NCBI GenBank assembly: GCA_963920765.1
Contig: OY987245.1
Span: 15,888,727 to 15,952,726, forward strand
Direction: 5' to 3'
Origin: Ulota crispa
Taxonomy: Eukaryota > Streptophyta > Bryopsida > Orthotrichales > Orthotrichaceae
Length of the DNA: 64,000 nucleotides
The position numbers and the translations under genes are program-made. The first letter of the stretch is position 1. Every line of letters starts with the position of its first letter. The notes below the pieces were generated by a model. The model was not told where the DNA came from. It saw only the letters and a program-made list of their open reading frames with translations, and ran no database searches. Below are positions 12,747-23,621 of the stretch, one piece after another.

Positions 12747-15700
12747 ATGGGCAAGTGGCGTGCACACGTCGTGGTGGTGCCCATGTTCAGCGCGAATCAT
12801 GCCACCCCCTTGCTCGACTTCGCGATCCGTCTGGCAGGCGCGGCAGTGAAGGTCACGATTTTGAGCGCGGAGTACCACGTGACCAAGGTGTGGACCGACG
12901 CGCTCTACTGGCACTGGGCGCCCAGATTGCGAGCTGCTGGAGATGCCATCGAAATCGTGCCTGTCAAGGATGGCATCTACGATGGCACTTTTGCAGGCTT
13001 TCTCAGAGTTGTGATGCTCGAATCGTCGGAGGCGCTGTTCATCGCTGCGTTTGGAGCTCACTTGGCCCCACTGATGTCGGGAAGTGCCGCCCCTCCGCCG
13101 TGCTGCATCGTCTCCGACATGCTCTTGGGGTGGACGCAGACCTTGGCGGCGCAGTTCGACATCCCCCGTTACGTTCTGCACATCCAGCCAGCGTCCAATC
13201 TGTCGTTTATGCTCCACGTATGGCCTCCGCCTCCCCTCCTACGTGTCAATGCACTTCTTGAGTTGCTGGTTCAGAGATGCGGTTGGTTTTCTGCGTACTT
13301 TCTATTTGCATTGACTAGGTGGCATGAAAACTCAACCTCGCTATGTAAAGTAACGTACTTGAAGCTTGGAAGTGGCATGGGACGTTACTTCCAAAACATG
13401 GCTTTATTGTAACATTAACTTAGATGCTATTCGATCCAGATCAATCCGAAATGAAGAATCTTACACTGTTATAGAATAAGAATCTTATAAATATACCTAG
13501 TACTAGCGTTAGGGTAAACGTGCATGCCGCATCGCAAACGGTGACGGTGATCCGTTGCTTCTTGCTCGAAACTTGCTGGAACATCAATTTCGATCTCTGA
13601 AGTTATGGTGACACAGATCCCTTCCATGTATTTCACCGTAACTCCTTTGTCCTCAATCGTTTATGTTCTCCAATTCCGATGCAGCATGGAAGTAAAACCT
13701 AGGTAGCCTACAACAACTTGCATAACGTATTATTTTATAAATGTAGGATGTGTTTTCTTGTTTCTGGGTGTACTTTTGCGTTCTTGCATGCATTTGAACT
13801 CCGATTATTGCAACGGGTACAAAGCCATAAAAGTGAGCCACCTGTAACTGTTTAGAGAATTTCCCCTCTGAACGTGTTGATGTACTTCGTTCTGGCTTGG
13901 TAACTTTATTTAATACATTCCAATGCTACGCACCTCGTGACAGTGGAGGAGTACTGAGGACAAGCTATGGCTCGCAGGTACCGAATTTAATCGCAGCAGG
14001 GCGGTTGCCGCTCACGGACGACAATCGCACAAAGCCGGTGGAGATCCCAGGATTCAAGTACCCAGTCGACCCGTCAAACTTCGTGTCCGACATCGCGGAT
14101 CCGGATCAAATAAAACTAGGCACATACGAGCTGTACCTTCGCATGTCGCGGCGAGCTCGCGAGGCGCCCATGGTTCTCGTGAACACGTTCCGTGAGTTTG
14201 AAGAAGACGTGTTTAAATCATTCGATAACCTTCGGTCTCATGCGACAGAGGACCAGCCGGTGGGTATCCTACCCTTTGCGGCGTTTCTCTGAACTAGCTT
14301 GGTCTCAGTCGTGGCAGTCGAGAATATTGCTGCCAAAATGCAAGTTTTACATACCTCCGATAGTGACGTAGACATACCTTGCTCTAGAAAATTGCGTTCT
14401 TGCTTGCTTTTCATCGACATAGCGCGGGATTGTTTACCTGCTAACAATTTAGACTTTGGGGTATGCTTTAACCTTCAAACACCATATTCGTTAATTTGGG
14501 AAAAACAGGTGTTCCACTTTGTACTCCACCTTAAACCCAAAATGTTACCTTAAATCAGATTAAAAGGTATCAAATTTAGTATGAGCCACTAAGATTTTTT
14601 CCCTCACAAATTTCTCCTCTTAAGTGAGGACATATGTACAAAAAAAACCTTGAACTTAGTTTTAGGAGGCCTCTTAAAACTTTTAGACCACAATTTGAAA
14701 GTCCCAAAATGTACGTTTTTCCCAAATTAACGAATATCACTGAAGCAGTGAGAATGAATTTAGACTTTGGGGTATGCTTTAACCTTCAGTGAGAATGAAT
14801 CTGTGCATATATATCTTACTGGTGCCTAATAAATGAAATTCTATAGTAAGTTGTAAACGTAGTTGAGGAATGCCAGTATTATGGGGCATGGGGGTTATAA
14901 TCCTCCTCCTCCTCGCCCTCTGCACCAGGGAATCTCTGGTTCAGTATCAAAATCATGCATGGGGATTCTGATCTTCATCTCCTATGTCTGTCGATCTCTA
15001 CTCGAGTTACTCACCCTGAATCATGGTTGCCACGTTGAGTGAAATTTGGCTGTCAGAGAGGACAGGTGGACGTACGAAACAGATGGCCACAGAGGGACAT
15101 GTCTGTCCGCATTTGCCTTTTGACCTAAAAAGAAAAAGAAAATTAGTAATTTTGATTTTTACTATGTGATATGTGATCTGGTTTTAGAACCATATTTTGA
15201 CTTCATGCTGACAACAATGAGTGTGACAGGCATGTAAAAAGTAAGCTCTTTTTTTCATTTTTTCTTTTTTGTCATTTTCTGAAATCAACTATGAGTTGAC
15301 TAAGTCAGATGGACATGAGCTCAACTGGGCATTTTGAGCAGACGGACGGGTGGTCCGATGTGACCACCATGCTCTGAATTGCACGCTGCGTGCTTGAATG
15401 GAGAATCAGAACGTCTTCCTAGTCAATTGGAGTTGTAGGATTCTGTTTCTTCTTTATTTAAGGCATCCTTGCTTTCAGAGGCATTAAACGGAAGAGAGGG
15501 GTGGTGTGCTTGCAGTTTCCCAAGGTCATCCCAATCGGACCTCTGCTTCTTCCAGATGATTTCCCTTCGCCGGGTGCTGCGGCGATCGAGGAGGACCTTG
15601 GTGAGGAGAGCGCGAGCTTAATGAAGTGGCTGGACTCGCAAGCGCCGCGCTCGGTGCTGTACATTGCATTTGGTACTTTGGTAAAGAATAAGAAGGAGAG

Positions 15701-18420
15701 GTTGCAGGAGATTGCCTGGGCTCTGGAGGCCAGCAAACAACCGTTTGTGTGGCTGGCAGGAACTCTGATCAAGAGACCAAACGAGCCGCCACCCCCGAAT
15801 GTCTCCGAGTTTCTCCCTCCAGGTCTGGATCTCCTCTGAGGACCCTGATGCTTCCTAGTCATAACGCATCCAGATTTCCCGAATTAAAGACGTTTATCGC
15901 GTTCAAAACATTTTATTATCAAACTCAAGGACAAAAAAAAAAATGCATTTAATTTACTTCCATTCATACTTTTGGACTCTTTTTAAATTAGTCAAGAATT
16001 TCTGTTAAGAAATTTTCACTCAAGTCAATGCATCTATGCCTGTCATCGTAATGGGGGTGCCAGGTCTATCGATGCAAAGACTTTCTAGAAGCTCTATATA
16101 ATGCTTCTCCTATATTCGTTGTTCATAGCAATGGCACAATATCAGGGATGAACTTTTTTGTGATCATCGTACGAGTTTAAGCCAGCTTTAATCGGCTTAA
16201 ACTTGGATCTTGGGTCCTTCTCTATGTCCTCCGAACTTCGATATGGTTCCTTTTACAAACAGGGTATTCTACGTAAGCTGACCTAAAGGTTGCAGTTACA
16301 TCTGTTCTGAACATGGTAATTGTGATCGAAATGCGGGGTGCTAGGGTTTGAAGAGCGCACACGGGGCCAGGGCAAGGTCGTTACCGTCGTGGTTCCCCAG
16401 ATCTACATCCTCCGACACCCTGCTTGCGGTGCATTCCTCAGCCACTGCGGCTGGAACTCCGTGCTGGAGAGCATTACCAGTGCCGTGCCAATTATTGCCT
16501 GGCCTCAGCAGTTTGAGCAATTCATGACAGCCAGGTCCTAATCATTCTCTCCCATTCCTTAGAAGACTCTCCCTCTCTTCAAACTTCGTATTCTTCATCG
16601 TGTTCTGGTCTCTTACTATCTCCTACAAACTCCAATTAACGCGTTATTCGTTAGATTGGGAAAATTATTACATTGTGGGACTTTGGAAGGATTCAGGTGA
16701 CCACCTGAAACTGAGCTCACAGCCTTTTTTTTGGTACACGCGCCCTCATCTGAAAGGAGGAATTTACGAGGGAAAAAATTTTAGTGGTTCAAACTAAATT
16801 TGATACCTTCGAGTGACTTTTTGGGTTTAAGATGGACTACATACAAAATGGTACCTCTGTTTTTCCCAATTTAACGAATAACGCGTTAATTTTACACTCT
16901 GCACTTTCTCAGTCCCTATACATTCCTCATCTCATGCCCAACTCTGAGTGCACAACTGCCACATGTGAACACACGCCAGAACAGTTGTCCATCCAAGGCA
17001 GTGCAATCAGAGAGGGTCGTGAGTGCAGGTGGTCGTAGATTCGAGACATCCATCATCCCTTACCCATCATCCCTTGCCCATCATCCCTTGTCAAGTCAGT
17101 GCGGACCATGGGAATTGTGCAGTCTCGTAACGTTGTGACAATACATAGTGCTGCATGTAAAAAGTGACATCAGCAAAGAAGTGCTTGGTATAAGAGGAGC
17201 CTCGAGCATGGTCTAGAAGGCAATGGAGATTTCTACTAGTGTTCTGTGATACAAGAGTGTCAGTGAGAGTGAGAGTACAGAGCGAGTGTGGAGCTGGAAG
17301 TGTGCATGAGATTTTGGAGAGAGAGGATGGAGGATGTGATGCTAAGGTAGGTATACCCAACCGTTTAACCCCTAAATGCCCATGACAGCAGAATGTGGTG
17401 TTTTTAACACTATAATTTGGTAGCATGGGCATTTAGGGGCTAGGGGTTTGAGGTACGGCAGGGTTTAGGAAATTTCATGAAAAAATCTGTTGAATTAGCC
17501 CTTCAAGAAGTTATCATGGAACATCATTTTTGTGGAAGAAATTGTTGAAGAATAATTTATATTAAAGGGCAAAGTTATAGTTCATAAGATCCTAAAAGCA
17601 ATTGTAGATTAACCTTGAAAACTACTTGGATGTGTTCCTATACGTGTATTTGATGGTCCCAATACCAACCCTCCCAAACTAGCTCCAAAGTTGACTTGTA
17701 GTAGGACTCTTGCTTTTGTAAGTGGCATTTGTTGCTCCACTTTGGGTTCAAGAGTGTGTGGAGAACAAGAGTGTGACATTGGGAGGTAGTCAACAATGGG
17801 TAAGGTAGGAACACCCATAAGCATTAGTGTCCCCATAACCGTCACCTCTAAAATCTTGGAAAATCTGTGGAAATGAATAGATGTAATTGCAAGGATGTAC
17901 AACATGTGAACATGAAACCTTAGTGTTGGTTATGGGTGCAATGACAATTTGCTCTTTAAAAATTCACAACTTATTCTCACCATATCTAAATAATACATTT
18001 AAAAGTGTAAACTTATTATTTTTATGTTCCTAATAGAATCCTATAATTTGCTAGCTGTTTATTAATGCTCATTATGTTCAAAACCCTTAAACTGACGCTT
18101 ATAGGTGCTCCTACCTTATGTCTACCTTAGAGAAGCGGGTGTTGAAGGGAGTGTGATGAGAGAATGGGACTGACAGAGCAGGTGGAGGGAGTGGGGGCAA
18201 TAGGTATCTGGTGGATATAGCAAAGGTGGCGGTGGAGCTGGTGGAGGAGAAGAGAGGCTTTGTGCGGTGCGAGGAGATCCAGAGGGTGGTGCACTTGGTG
18301 ATGCACAAAGCTGAAGGTGCGGCATTGCGAGCTCGAGCATTGGAGTGGAAGCAAAGTGCGTTGCAGTACGCGCACTCTAATCCTCACTTGGACGCGTTTA
18401 TTGCTGGACTTTGCAGGTAA
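12747..18420 (+). CDS. UDP-glycosyltransferase (family 1), five exons
   Basis: Transfers a sugar from a UDP-sugar to a small acceptor in the cytosol; the acceptor cannot be predicted. Exons: 12747-13217, 13978-14259, 15516-15822, 16345-16534, 18204-18420, all with GT-AG introns and matching phases, giving 488 aa, the usual family length. The likely catalytic His is H18 (FSANHATP) and its Asp partner D124 (CIVSDMLLGWT). The sugar-binding PSPG box spans about 369-412, with HCGWNS at 387-392 and a WPQQFEQ end. Its first residue, nearly always Trp, is Val (VVPQ), and the usual GVP is AVP. The last exon gives the C-terminal helix region (EEIQRVVHLVMHKAEGAAL). The start ATG lies in cagcaATGG after a GC-rich leader. 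Introns 2 and 4 are loaded with MITEs, and intron 4 is 1669 bp. The gene seems intact; transcript data would confirm the junctions. Confidence 0.9.
14484..14737. mobile_element. MITE in glycosyltransferase intron 2 (perfect 23-bp ends)
   Basis: 14484-14506 and 14715-14737 are perfect inverted repeats (starting atattcgttaatttgggaaa). The 254-bp element is flanked by TA on each side if the ends are taken at TTCG. A direct repeat (starting atttagactttggggtatgc) flanks it at 14447-14477 and 14758-14788, so a local duplication happened here as well. Confidence 0.75.
16634..16891. mobile_element. MITE in glycosyltransferase intron 4, same family as in intron 2
   Basis: The ends aattaacgcgttattcgtta and its complement (16861-16891) form a 31-bp inverted repeat with one mismatch; the core is shared with 14484-14737. 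A palindromic taacgcgtta is present on both sides, either as a long target duplication or as a palindromic target around a TA dinucleotide. Confidence 0.7.
17048..17093. repeat. Short tandem repeat in glycosyltransferase intron 4
   Basis: Three near-identical copies of a roughly 16-bp unit (catcatcccttgccc-like) lie in a row. Confidence 0.7.
17342..18129. mobile_element. Nested MITE cluster in glycosyltransferase intron 4
   Basis: An outer repeat begins ctaaggtaggtataccc and ends with its inverted end ctaccttag (18121-18129). A second copy of this outer repeat lies at about 22950-23354. Inserted in it are a small TTAA-type element (about 17369-17439, ends cccctaaatgcccat and complement) and a 318-bp element at 17801-18118 (ends taaggtaggaacacccataa and complement). 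The cluster stops 74 bp before exon 5. Confidence 0.6.
17801..18118 (+). mobile_element. 318-bp MITE with TAAGGTAG ends (empty-site copy)
   Basis: The left end taaggtaggaacacccataa and the right end cttataggtgctccta...cctta are imperfect inverted repeats of about 25 bp. A second copy on the opposite strand (41548-41993) is the same length once a 125-bp insertion plus 3-bp duplication are removed, so this copy serves as the empty-site reference for that insertion. Confidence 0.75.
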
Positions 18421-20513
18421 GGAGCAAGGTCCGGGAAGAACCGACCGCAAGTTCAATGCTAGCCAATTGAAATGAGAAAAATCGTTTGCAATTTATAAAC
18501 TTTGGTTAAAAACCGGTCAAAAATCTTCAAAAAAGTTAATTATAGTATGAAATAGAGAAAATAACCAGAAGAGCTTCTTGATAAATTGGTTCAGTTCAAA
18601 TATTGAAGGAAATCTTCCGAAAAATCTCAAATATTTCCCAGACCCTGGTAAGGACCAGGGAATCCTGGTTTTTATTCAATCTTATACATATCTTGGACAG
18701 TGGTTCATTCGAATTGTTAGTGAGGTATCGACCACGTGTCATTGCGCTGTAGATGAATTAACTGTATAGAACACTGATTTTTCACCCTTTGTTGTTCATG
18801 CATCATATTTTGGTGTCAATCGAATTCTATATTGAAAACCTATTTGCTACAAATTTGTTGTTTCTCAATGTGTTACATGAATTCGTTTTTTTGTTTATGA
18901 GTAAAATTTTCTGATGAGATAGATTCTTTTTGTAGTCGTATGGTGATTTCCTTAAAAGCCATGTGTTTCACATGTTTGTAACATTTGCTTGTACATGAAG
19001 GTGATTGAAGATGTTTGTTATAAGTAAAAGTAAATTATTGGTTTTGAAGAAGATAAAGTAGGAAACAAACCTTAGCTTGTTTGGCCCTTGAAGTTTGAAG
19101 TGTTCAAATTTTAAGTAGTTGGCCGTGCATGTCATATGTGTAGAATGATTCATTCTCCATTTTAGCAAAACTTTGATGGTTATGAAGTGTGTTCATATTT
19201 TAATTGATGGTATGTGATGGTTGGATTTTTGGGTCATTAAAAGTGCAATTACAAGAGCTTTCTAGTGGTTTATCATTTAGAATATTGATTGCAAAGATGT
19301 AAAAAATATCAAAAGTTTTAAAATAATGGTCTAAGATGCATTGTATATTAACCCCTAAAGGGGTTGATCCATTTTGAAGTGGTCAAATTGCATGTCTAAG
19401 CTAAATTTTTCCTTTTGAAGTGTGTTCAAACAAAAAATATATATTTTTATTGCTTGAAACTGTGAATGATATGACATTGCAAGTAATTTCAATTTGTTTC
19501 ATGAAAATTTGTAATTGTTACCATTTTTTTTTCAAGAAATGAACATAAATAAGTTAAAATAGCAAAAAAAGTCCAAACTACTTGAATTTTTTTCAAGAGG
19601 TACAAGCAGCACTAGAGATTAATGTGAAAAAATTTCAATTGGTTATTTTATTTTTTACACCCAAAATAGTTGTAACAAAGAATTTAAAGTCAAATAAGAC
19701 TATCAAACCAAGTTTATCCATATATTTAATTAATGCATATAATTTTGATATTTTTGACTGGAAGACACATGTATTTTCTACTTATGTTATGTTTTCAATA
19801 AATTTGATGGAAATTTGAATTATTGTGATTTTTCAAAGTATATGTGGAAATAAAATCATATCAATTAGAATATATATATATAATTTTGATTTCTCTTATA
19901 TATGAATGGTAGAATGAGAGAGACGGTTTTGTAGTTTAAATTTAAAATGCATTTACAGAGTAGAAAACATGAATGAAAAACACACCATATTGTGTTATTT
20001 GGATTCTAACACTTGGAGCTTTCAATGGCAATAACTCTTTTAAATTATCACAATTTTCAAAAAATTAAATGGAATAAAAAGAAAACTTGTCAAGCTTCAT
20101 TTTCTTAATTTGAACCACAATCCAAAAATTGATATTTTGAAAGATACAATCAAGGTTGACCAAGGTGTATCCACTTTTTGGATGCACAAACCTTAAAGAG
20201 TTAATAGAAGGTAGCAAATTATGTTTCAACTTGTAACTATGTTTCACTACTTCAATTGTTGGTTGACTTTTCAAATATAGTTAAGTATAATGTATGGAGA
20301 GAGCCAACATTTAGTGTAAAATTAGCAAAGTGAAATTATTGAGTTGCCATCTAAATTGTAGTATTTTCAAGTCATATAACTAAATAGAAACTAGAAGAAT
20401 AAAAAATGAACTGCTCATGAACAAAAAATGAGGGCTTATCATCTCTTTTTTGTTATAAATAAATAAATTTCATATATTTTACATAAGTTCTTTCCAGTTT
20501 TTAGCTTAGTAGT
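18421..20513. other. AT-rich intergenic DNA, no gene seen
   Basis: No coding signal was recognised on either strand. A TTAA element remnant reads ttaacccctaaaggggttga near 19350-19370, as if two inverted ends were joined. A short (TA) run lies near 19872. Confidence 0.6.
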
Positions 20514-20517
20514 TTAA

Positions 20518-21535
20518 CCCATTAAGGACCATGGTTGATTCTAGGTGGGTAAGGTCTTTTCTGGGGTTTTGAGGAAAATCATATTAACCTATTAACGCTT
20601 GCGGTCGATTCTTAGGGTGGGCAATCCTTTGTATGGCCATTTGGGGCAAAATTTAAAACTATTGAATAAAGATGTCTACCACAAATTTGACCGTATAGAT
20701 GGAAGTATCTTGCAGGGTTTAGTGCTATGCACCATGAATTATGCTTATTCTTTAGTTGTTACGGCCATCTTTTTGCATTTACTGGTGTATTTTCAGCTTG
20801 TATTCTTTTAGTTTTTTCAACCCTCTAGCCACATGCCACCTCAAATTGGCCTGGTTAATGTCCTAAACTTTTCACTTTCCAATTCCCTGAACCCATTTCC
20901 TTTGCCATGTCATCAAATTCCTTGACATGCTCTCTCTACAAACAGAAAAGAGTCAAAATTGACCAGGAAATGGTCAACCAGACGTTAATGGGTTAACAAA
21001 GAATACAAATGCCTACAGAAGATCCAACCGTATCAATGGCAATGTCATGCATGGTTTATGGGTATGCATTATTTTTTGATGTTTGATTCCGTTTGCAAGC
21101 AAGTTTAAATGTGCATGTATTCATTTTTGTACAAATATGGCGCTCTAGCTACGTTGGTGGGTTGTATTTCTTTATGGATGATTCTTTCTTGTTGCTTAAT
21201 GGACCACATGGCAATTCTTTAAGGTGATGATGGGTTTAGAGAAAACTTGGATTCTTGGGAACACGTACAAGTATTCAATCTTTAGCAATTATGACCATCT
21301 TTCTACATTCATTCTTATATTTTGACTTTGTATCTTCAACAAGTACCTCCTAAATTTTTTGCAATACCTTGACCATGTGGCAATTTAACTAAACTTGATT
21401 TTTGTTTCAAACTATGCAATTCCTAATTACCTACTTATGTTCCCTTAACAACATCCTCAAATTCCTTGACATGCTCTTCCTACCACTAAAAAATGTCAAA
21501 ATTGACCAGAAACTGATCGACCAGTCCTTAATGGA
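20518..21535. mobile_element. TTAA-flanked element (outer copy)
   Basis: The element starts cccattaaggaccatgg after TTAA (20514-20517) and ends ccagtccttaatgga before TTAA (21536-21539). Its ends are inverted repeats. It is interrupted by a related element (20588-20992); without that insertion it is about 609 bp. No transposase reading frame is visible, so it is non-autonomous. Confidence 0.7.
20588..20992. mobile_element. TTAA-flanked element nested in a related element
   Basis: The 405-bp element starts cctattaacgcttgcggt and ends accagacgttaatggg, with TTAA on both sides (20584-20587, 20993-20996). Removing it with one TTAA rejoins the outer element into sequence that aligns with the inner element itself. 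That makes the insertion boundaries and the TTAA duplication directly visible. Confidence 0.8.
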
Positions 21536-22345
21536 TTAATTGTAGTGTTGAATATAATCCATTTTCATTTTAAAAATCTGGTTCTCAAGTGTGTAGAATA
21601 TGGTGGTTGTCATGCTCTTCATAGGTTGCGGTATAGCCAATGTTATGTTTTAGTTGACTGAGTGAGCTCTTTTAATCTATACCTTGCACATCATCTGCTT
21701 GTGTTTGCTTTATTCTAAGAACCTAAGTTAGATCCCAATAATTCCTTTGTAGGTTTGATTTTTGATTTTTTGATTTTTTTAATGCATGTTTCTTTTCACA
21801 AATTTTTTTATTGATATTTTTGCTAATATGCATCTCATGTGTTCGTAAAGGCAGAGTGAATTTTCGAAGAACCTAAATCCCTTTGATAACTTCTTTCTAA
21901 ATTCAGAAACTAATTGTAATTTTTGTTATAACTCAAAAATTATTTTTCTTTACTTTTTGTTTTGAAATTTTTATTGGTGTTCATTTTATCTACTTATGAG
22001 AACCAATATTAGACCATTAAAAATCCATATCTCTTTCCAGGACCCCCTTCAGATTTGAAAATTGATTGGGCCTTTGTCATAGCTTATAATCTTTTTCGCA
22101 GTTCTTTTTTTAAGGTTTTGTATTTGCGTCATGTCTTATCAGAGGCAATTTTTCTGAAAATCAAAATCTCTTCTTAGAGCTTTTTTCATGGATTTACTGA
22201 TTTTTTTGTGTCTTTTTTATATACAGGTGTTGGTAATAATTGTGTTTAAATGAAGCTAAGTTTTCTTATATTTAATTACAAATTTTGGTTTTGAATAAAC
22301 TTCTGATGTACTAATTGTTATCTTTATCCATCTTATTAATGAATT

Positions 22346-22420
22346 ACTCCTTCCGTCCCAAAACAATCTTCTTGTTGGCCTTGAAACTTTGTCCCAAAAT
22401 GATCTTCTTGTATTTGGAGG
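22346..22420. repeat. Stowaway-like MITE end (remnant)
   Basis: The sequence tactccttccgtcccaaaac resembles the start of plant Stowaway (Tc1/mariner) MITEs, which begin CTCCCTCCGTCCC next to a TA. I do not see the matching right end, so this is probably a truncated copy. Confidence 0.4.
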
Positions 22421-22539
22421 AATTGAAGGTCCCGTGGAATGAAGGCCATTTGCATGAGCACATTGGTACACCAAAATCCCCCCTCCATAACAAGCTTGGA
22501 TGCTTGTTTTTAGCACTAGGAATAGATCACCAAGGTACT

Positions 22540-22752
22540 TTGCTCTAAAAGTGTTCACCTCCTAAAAGTGTTTGGTTCTAGGAACATCTTACATTTTGCA
22601 AGAAATATGTACAATTGTCATTGATGAGTTAGGTAGGCTTAGCATATTGCTAAGCCTACCTAACTCATCAATGACAATTGTACATATTTCTTGCAAAATG
22701 TAAGATGTTCCTAGAGCCGAACAATTTTAGGAGGTGAACACTTTTAGAGCAC
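22540..22752. repeat. Long near-perfect palindrome (hairpin)
   Basis: 22577-22645 and 22647-22715 are perfect inverted copies of 69 bp around a single central base. The pairing continues outward to about 22540 and 22752 with a few mismatches. A transcript would fold into a long hairpin. No open reading frame is associated with it. Confidence 0.9.
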
Positions 22753-22949
22753 ACTACCTTAGTGGACCCTCTACGTAGACTTTTTTTATGGCCATTAATG
22801 CTTGTTGGGAGAATATAAATAAATGGAAGCTTTGGTTGGGTTGCACCTGCAAAGTGACAAGTTGGAAGATAAAAATTGTAGAAATTCTTTATACTAGACG
22901 ATGGAGTGTTTCCTTTTGAAATTAACAAAATAAGCTATAACAAAGACAT

Positions 22950-23354
22950 AAGGTAGACAAACCCATACCCAAGCATTTAAGGGTTTGGGGCACCTCAAGG
23001 TCTTGGAAAATTCAAGAAAAAAATCAACAAAATTAGCCTTTCAACAAGTTGTCTTGAAACATGATTTTTGTGATAAAAAGTATTGTATTTTATATTATAG
23101 GACAAAGTTACAGCTCATAGGGTCCCTATTAGCAACTCTAAGCTAACCTTGAAACTATTTGGGTGTGTTCCTATAATGGAACTTGATGGTCCCAATTCCA
23201 ACCATCTCAAAGTAGCTTAGCACTTGATATGTGGCAGAATTTGCTTGTGCAAGAGGCATTCAATGCTCCACTTTGGATTCAACAATGGGTTGAGAAGCCC
23301 CATTAAGTAGGGGTCAGAATTGGGGGACGCTTGGAGAATGAACCCTCTACCTTA
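22950..23354. mobile_element. Second copy of the AAGGTAG-ended repeat
   Basis: The repeat runs from ataaggtagacaaaccc to ctctaccttag and is a direct, diverged copy of the outer repeat at 17342-18129. For example, caaagttacagctcatagg and the stretch around gatggtcccaat are shared. The copy lacks the two insertions present in the other one. Confidence 0.6.
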
Positions 23355-23391
23355 GGTTTAGTAGTGTATTGGTAGAACAGAAGGCTCTTAA

Positions 23392-23617
23392 CTCCTAAAT
23401 GTCTGAGCGTGCTGCTCTAACCAGTACAATACGGGATATTTTCCTTGTATTTGGAATGGATCCACACCTCTATTACATTTGAGATCAACAAAGAAGTTGG
23501 AGAATAGATCAATGCGGTTCTAGTGAGCTACTTGAGATCCTAAATTAAAAAAATTTATTGGTTGCAAATGATAATTATACGTCAGTGTATGTATTATGCC
23601 CTATGGACATTTAAGAG
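23392..23617. mobile_element. 226-bp TTAA-flanked element
   Basis: The element starts ctcctaaatgtctgagcg after TTAA (23388-23391) and ends ctatggacatttaagag before TTAA (23618-23621). It is homologous, on the opposite strand, to the outer element at 42015-46423, which is also exactly 226 bp once its insertion is removed. The sequence on the left flank resembles the D-arm to anticodon part of a tRNA-Lys. Confidence 0.8.
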
Positions 23618-23621
23618 TTAA

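Noticed and set aside
12384-13217. 277-codon minus-strand open frame opposite the first glycosyltransferase exon
   Set aside because: It is the antisense shadow of a GC-rich exon that encodes clear glycosyltransferase motifs on the plus strand; the minus translation has no domain.
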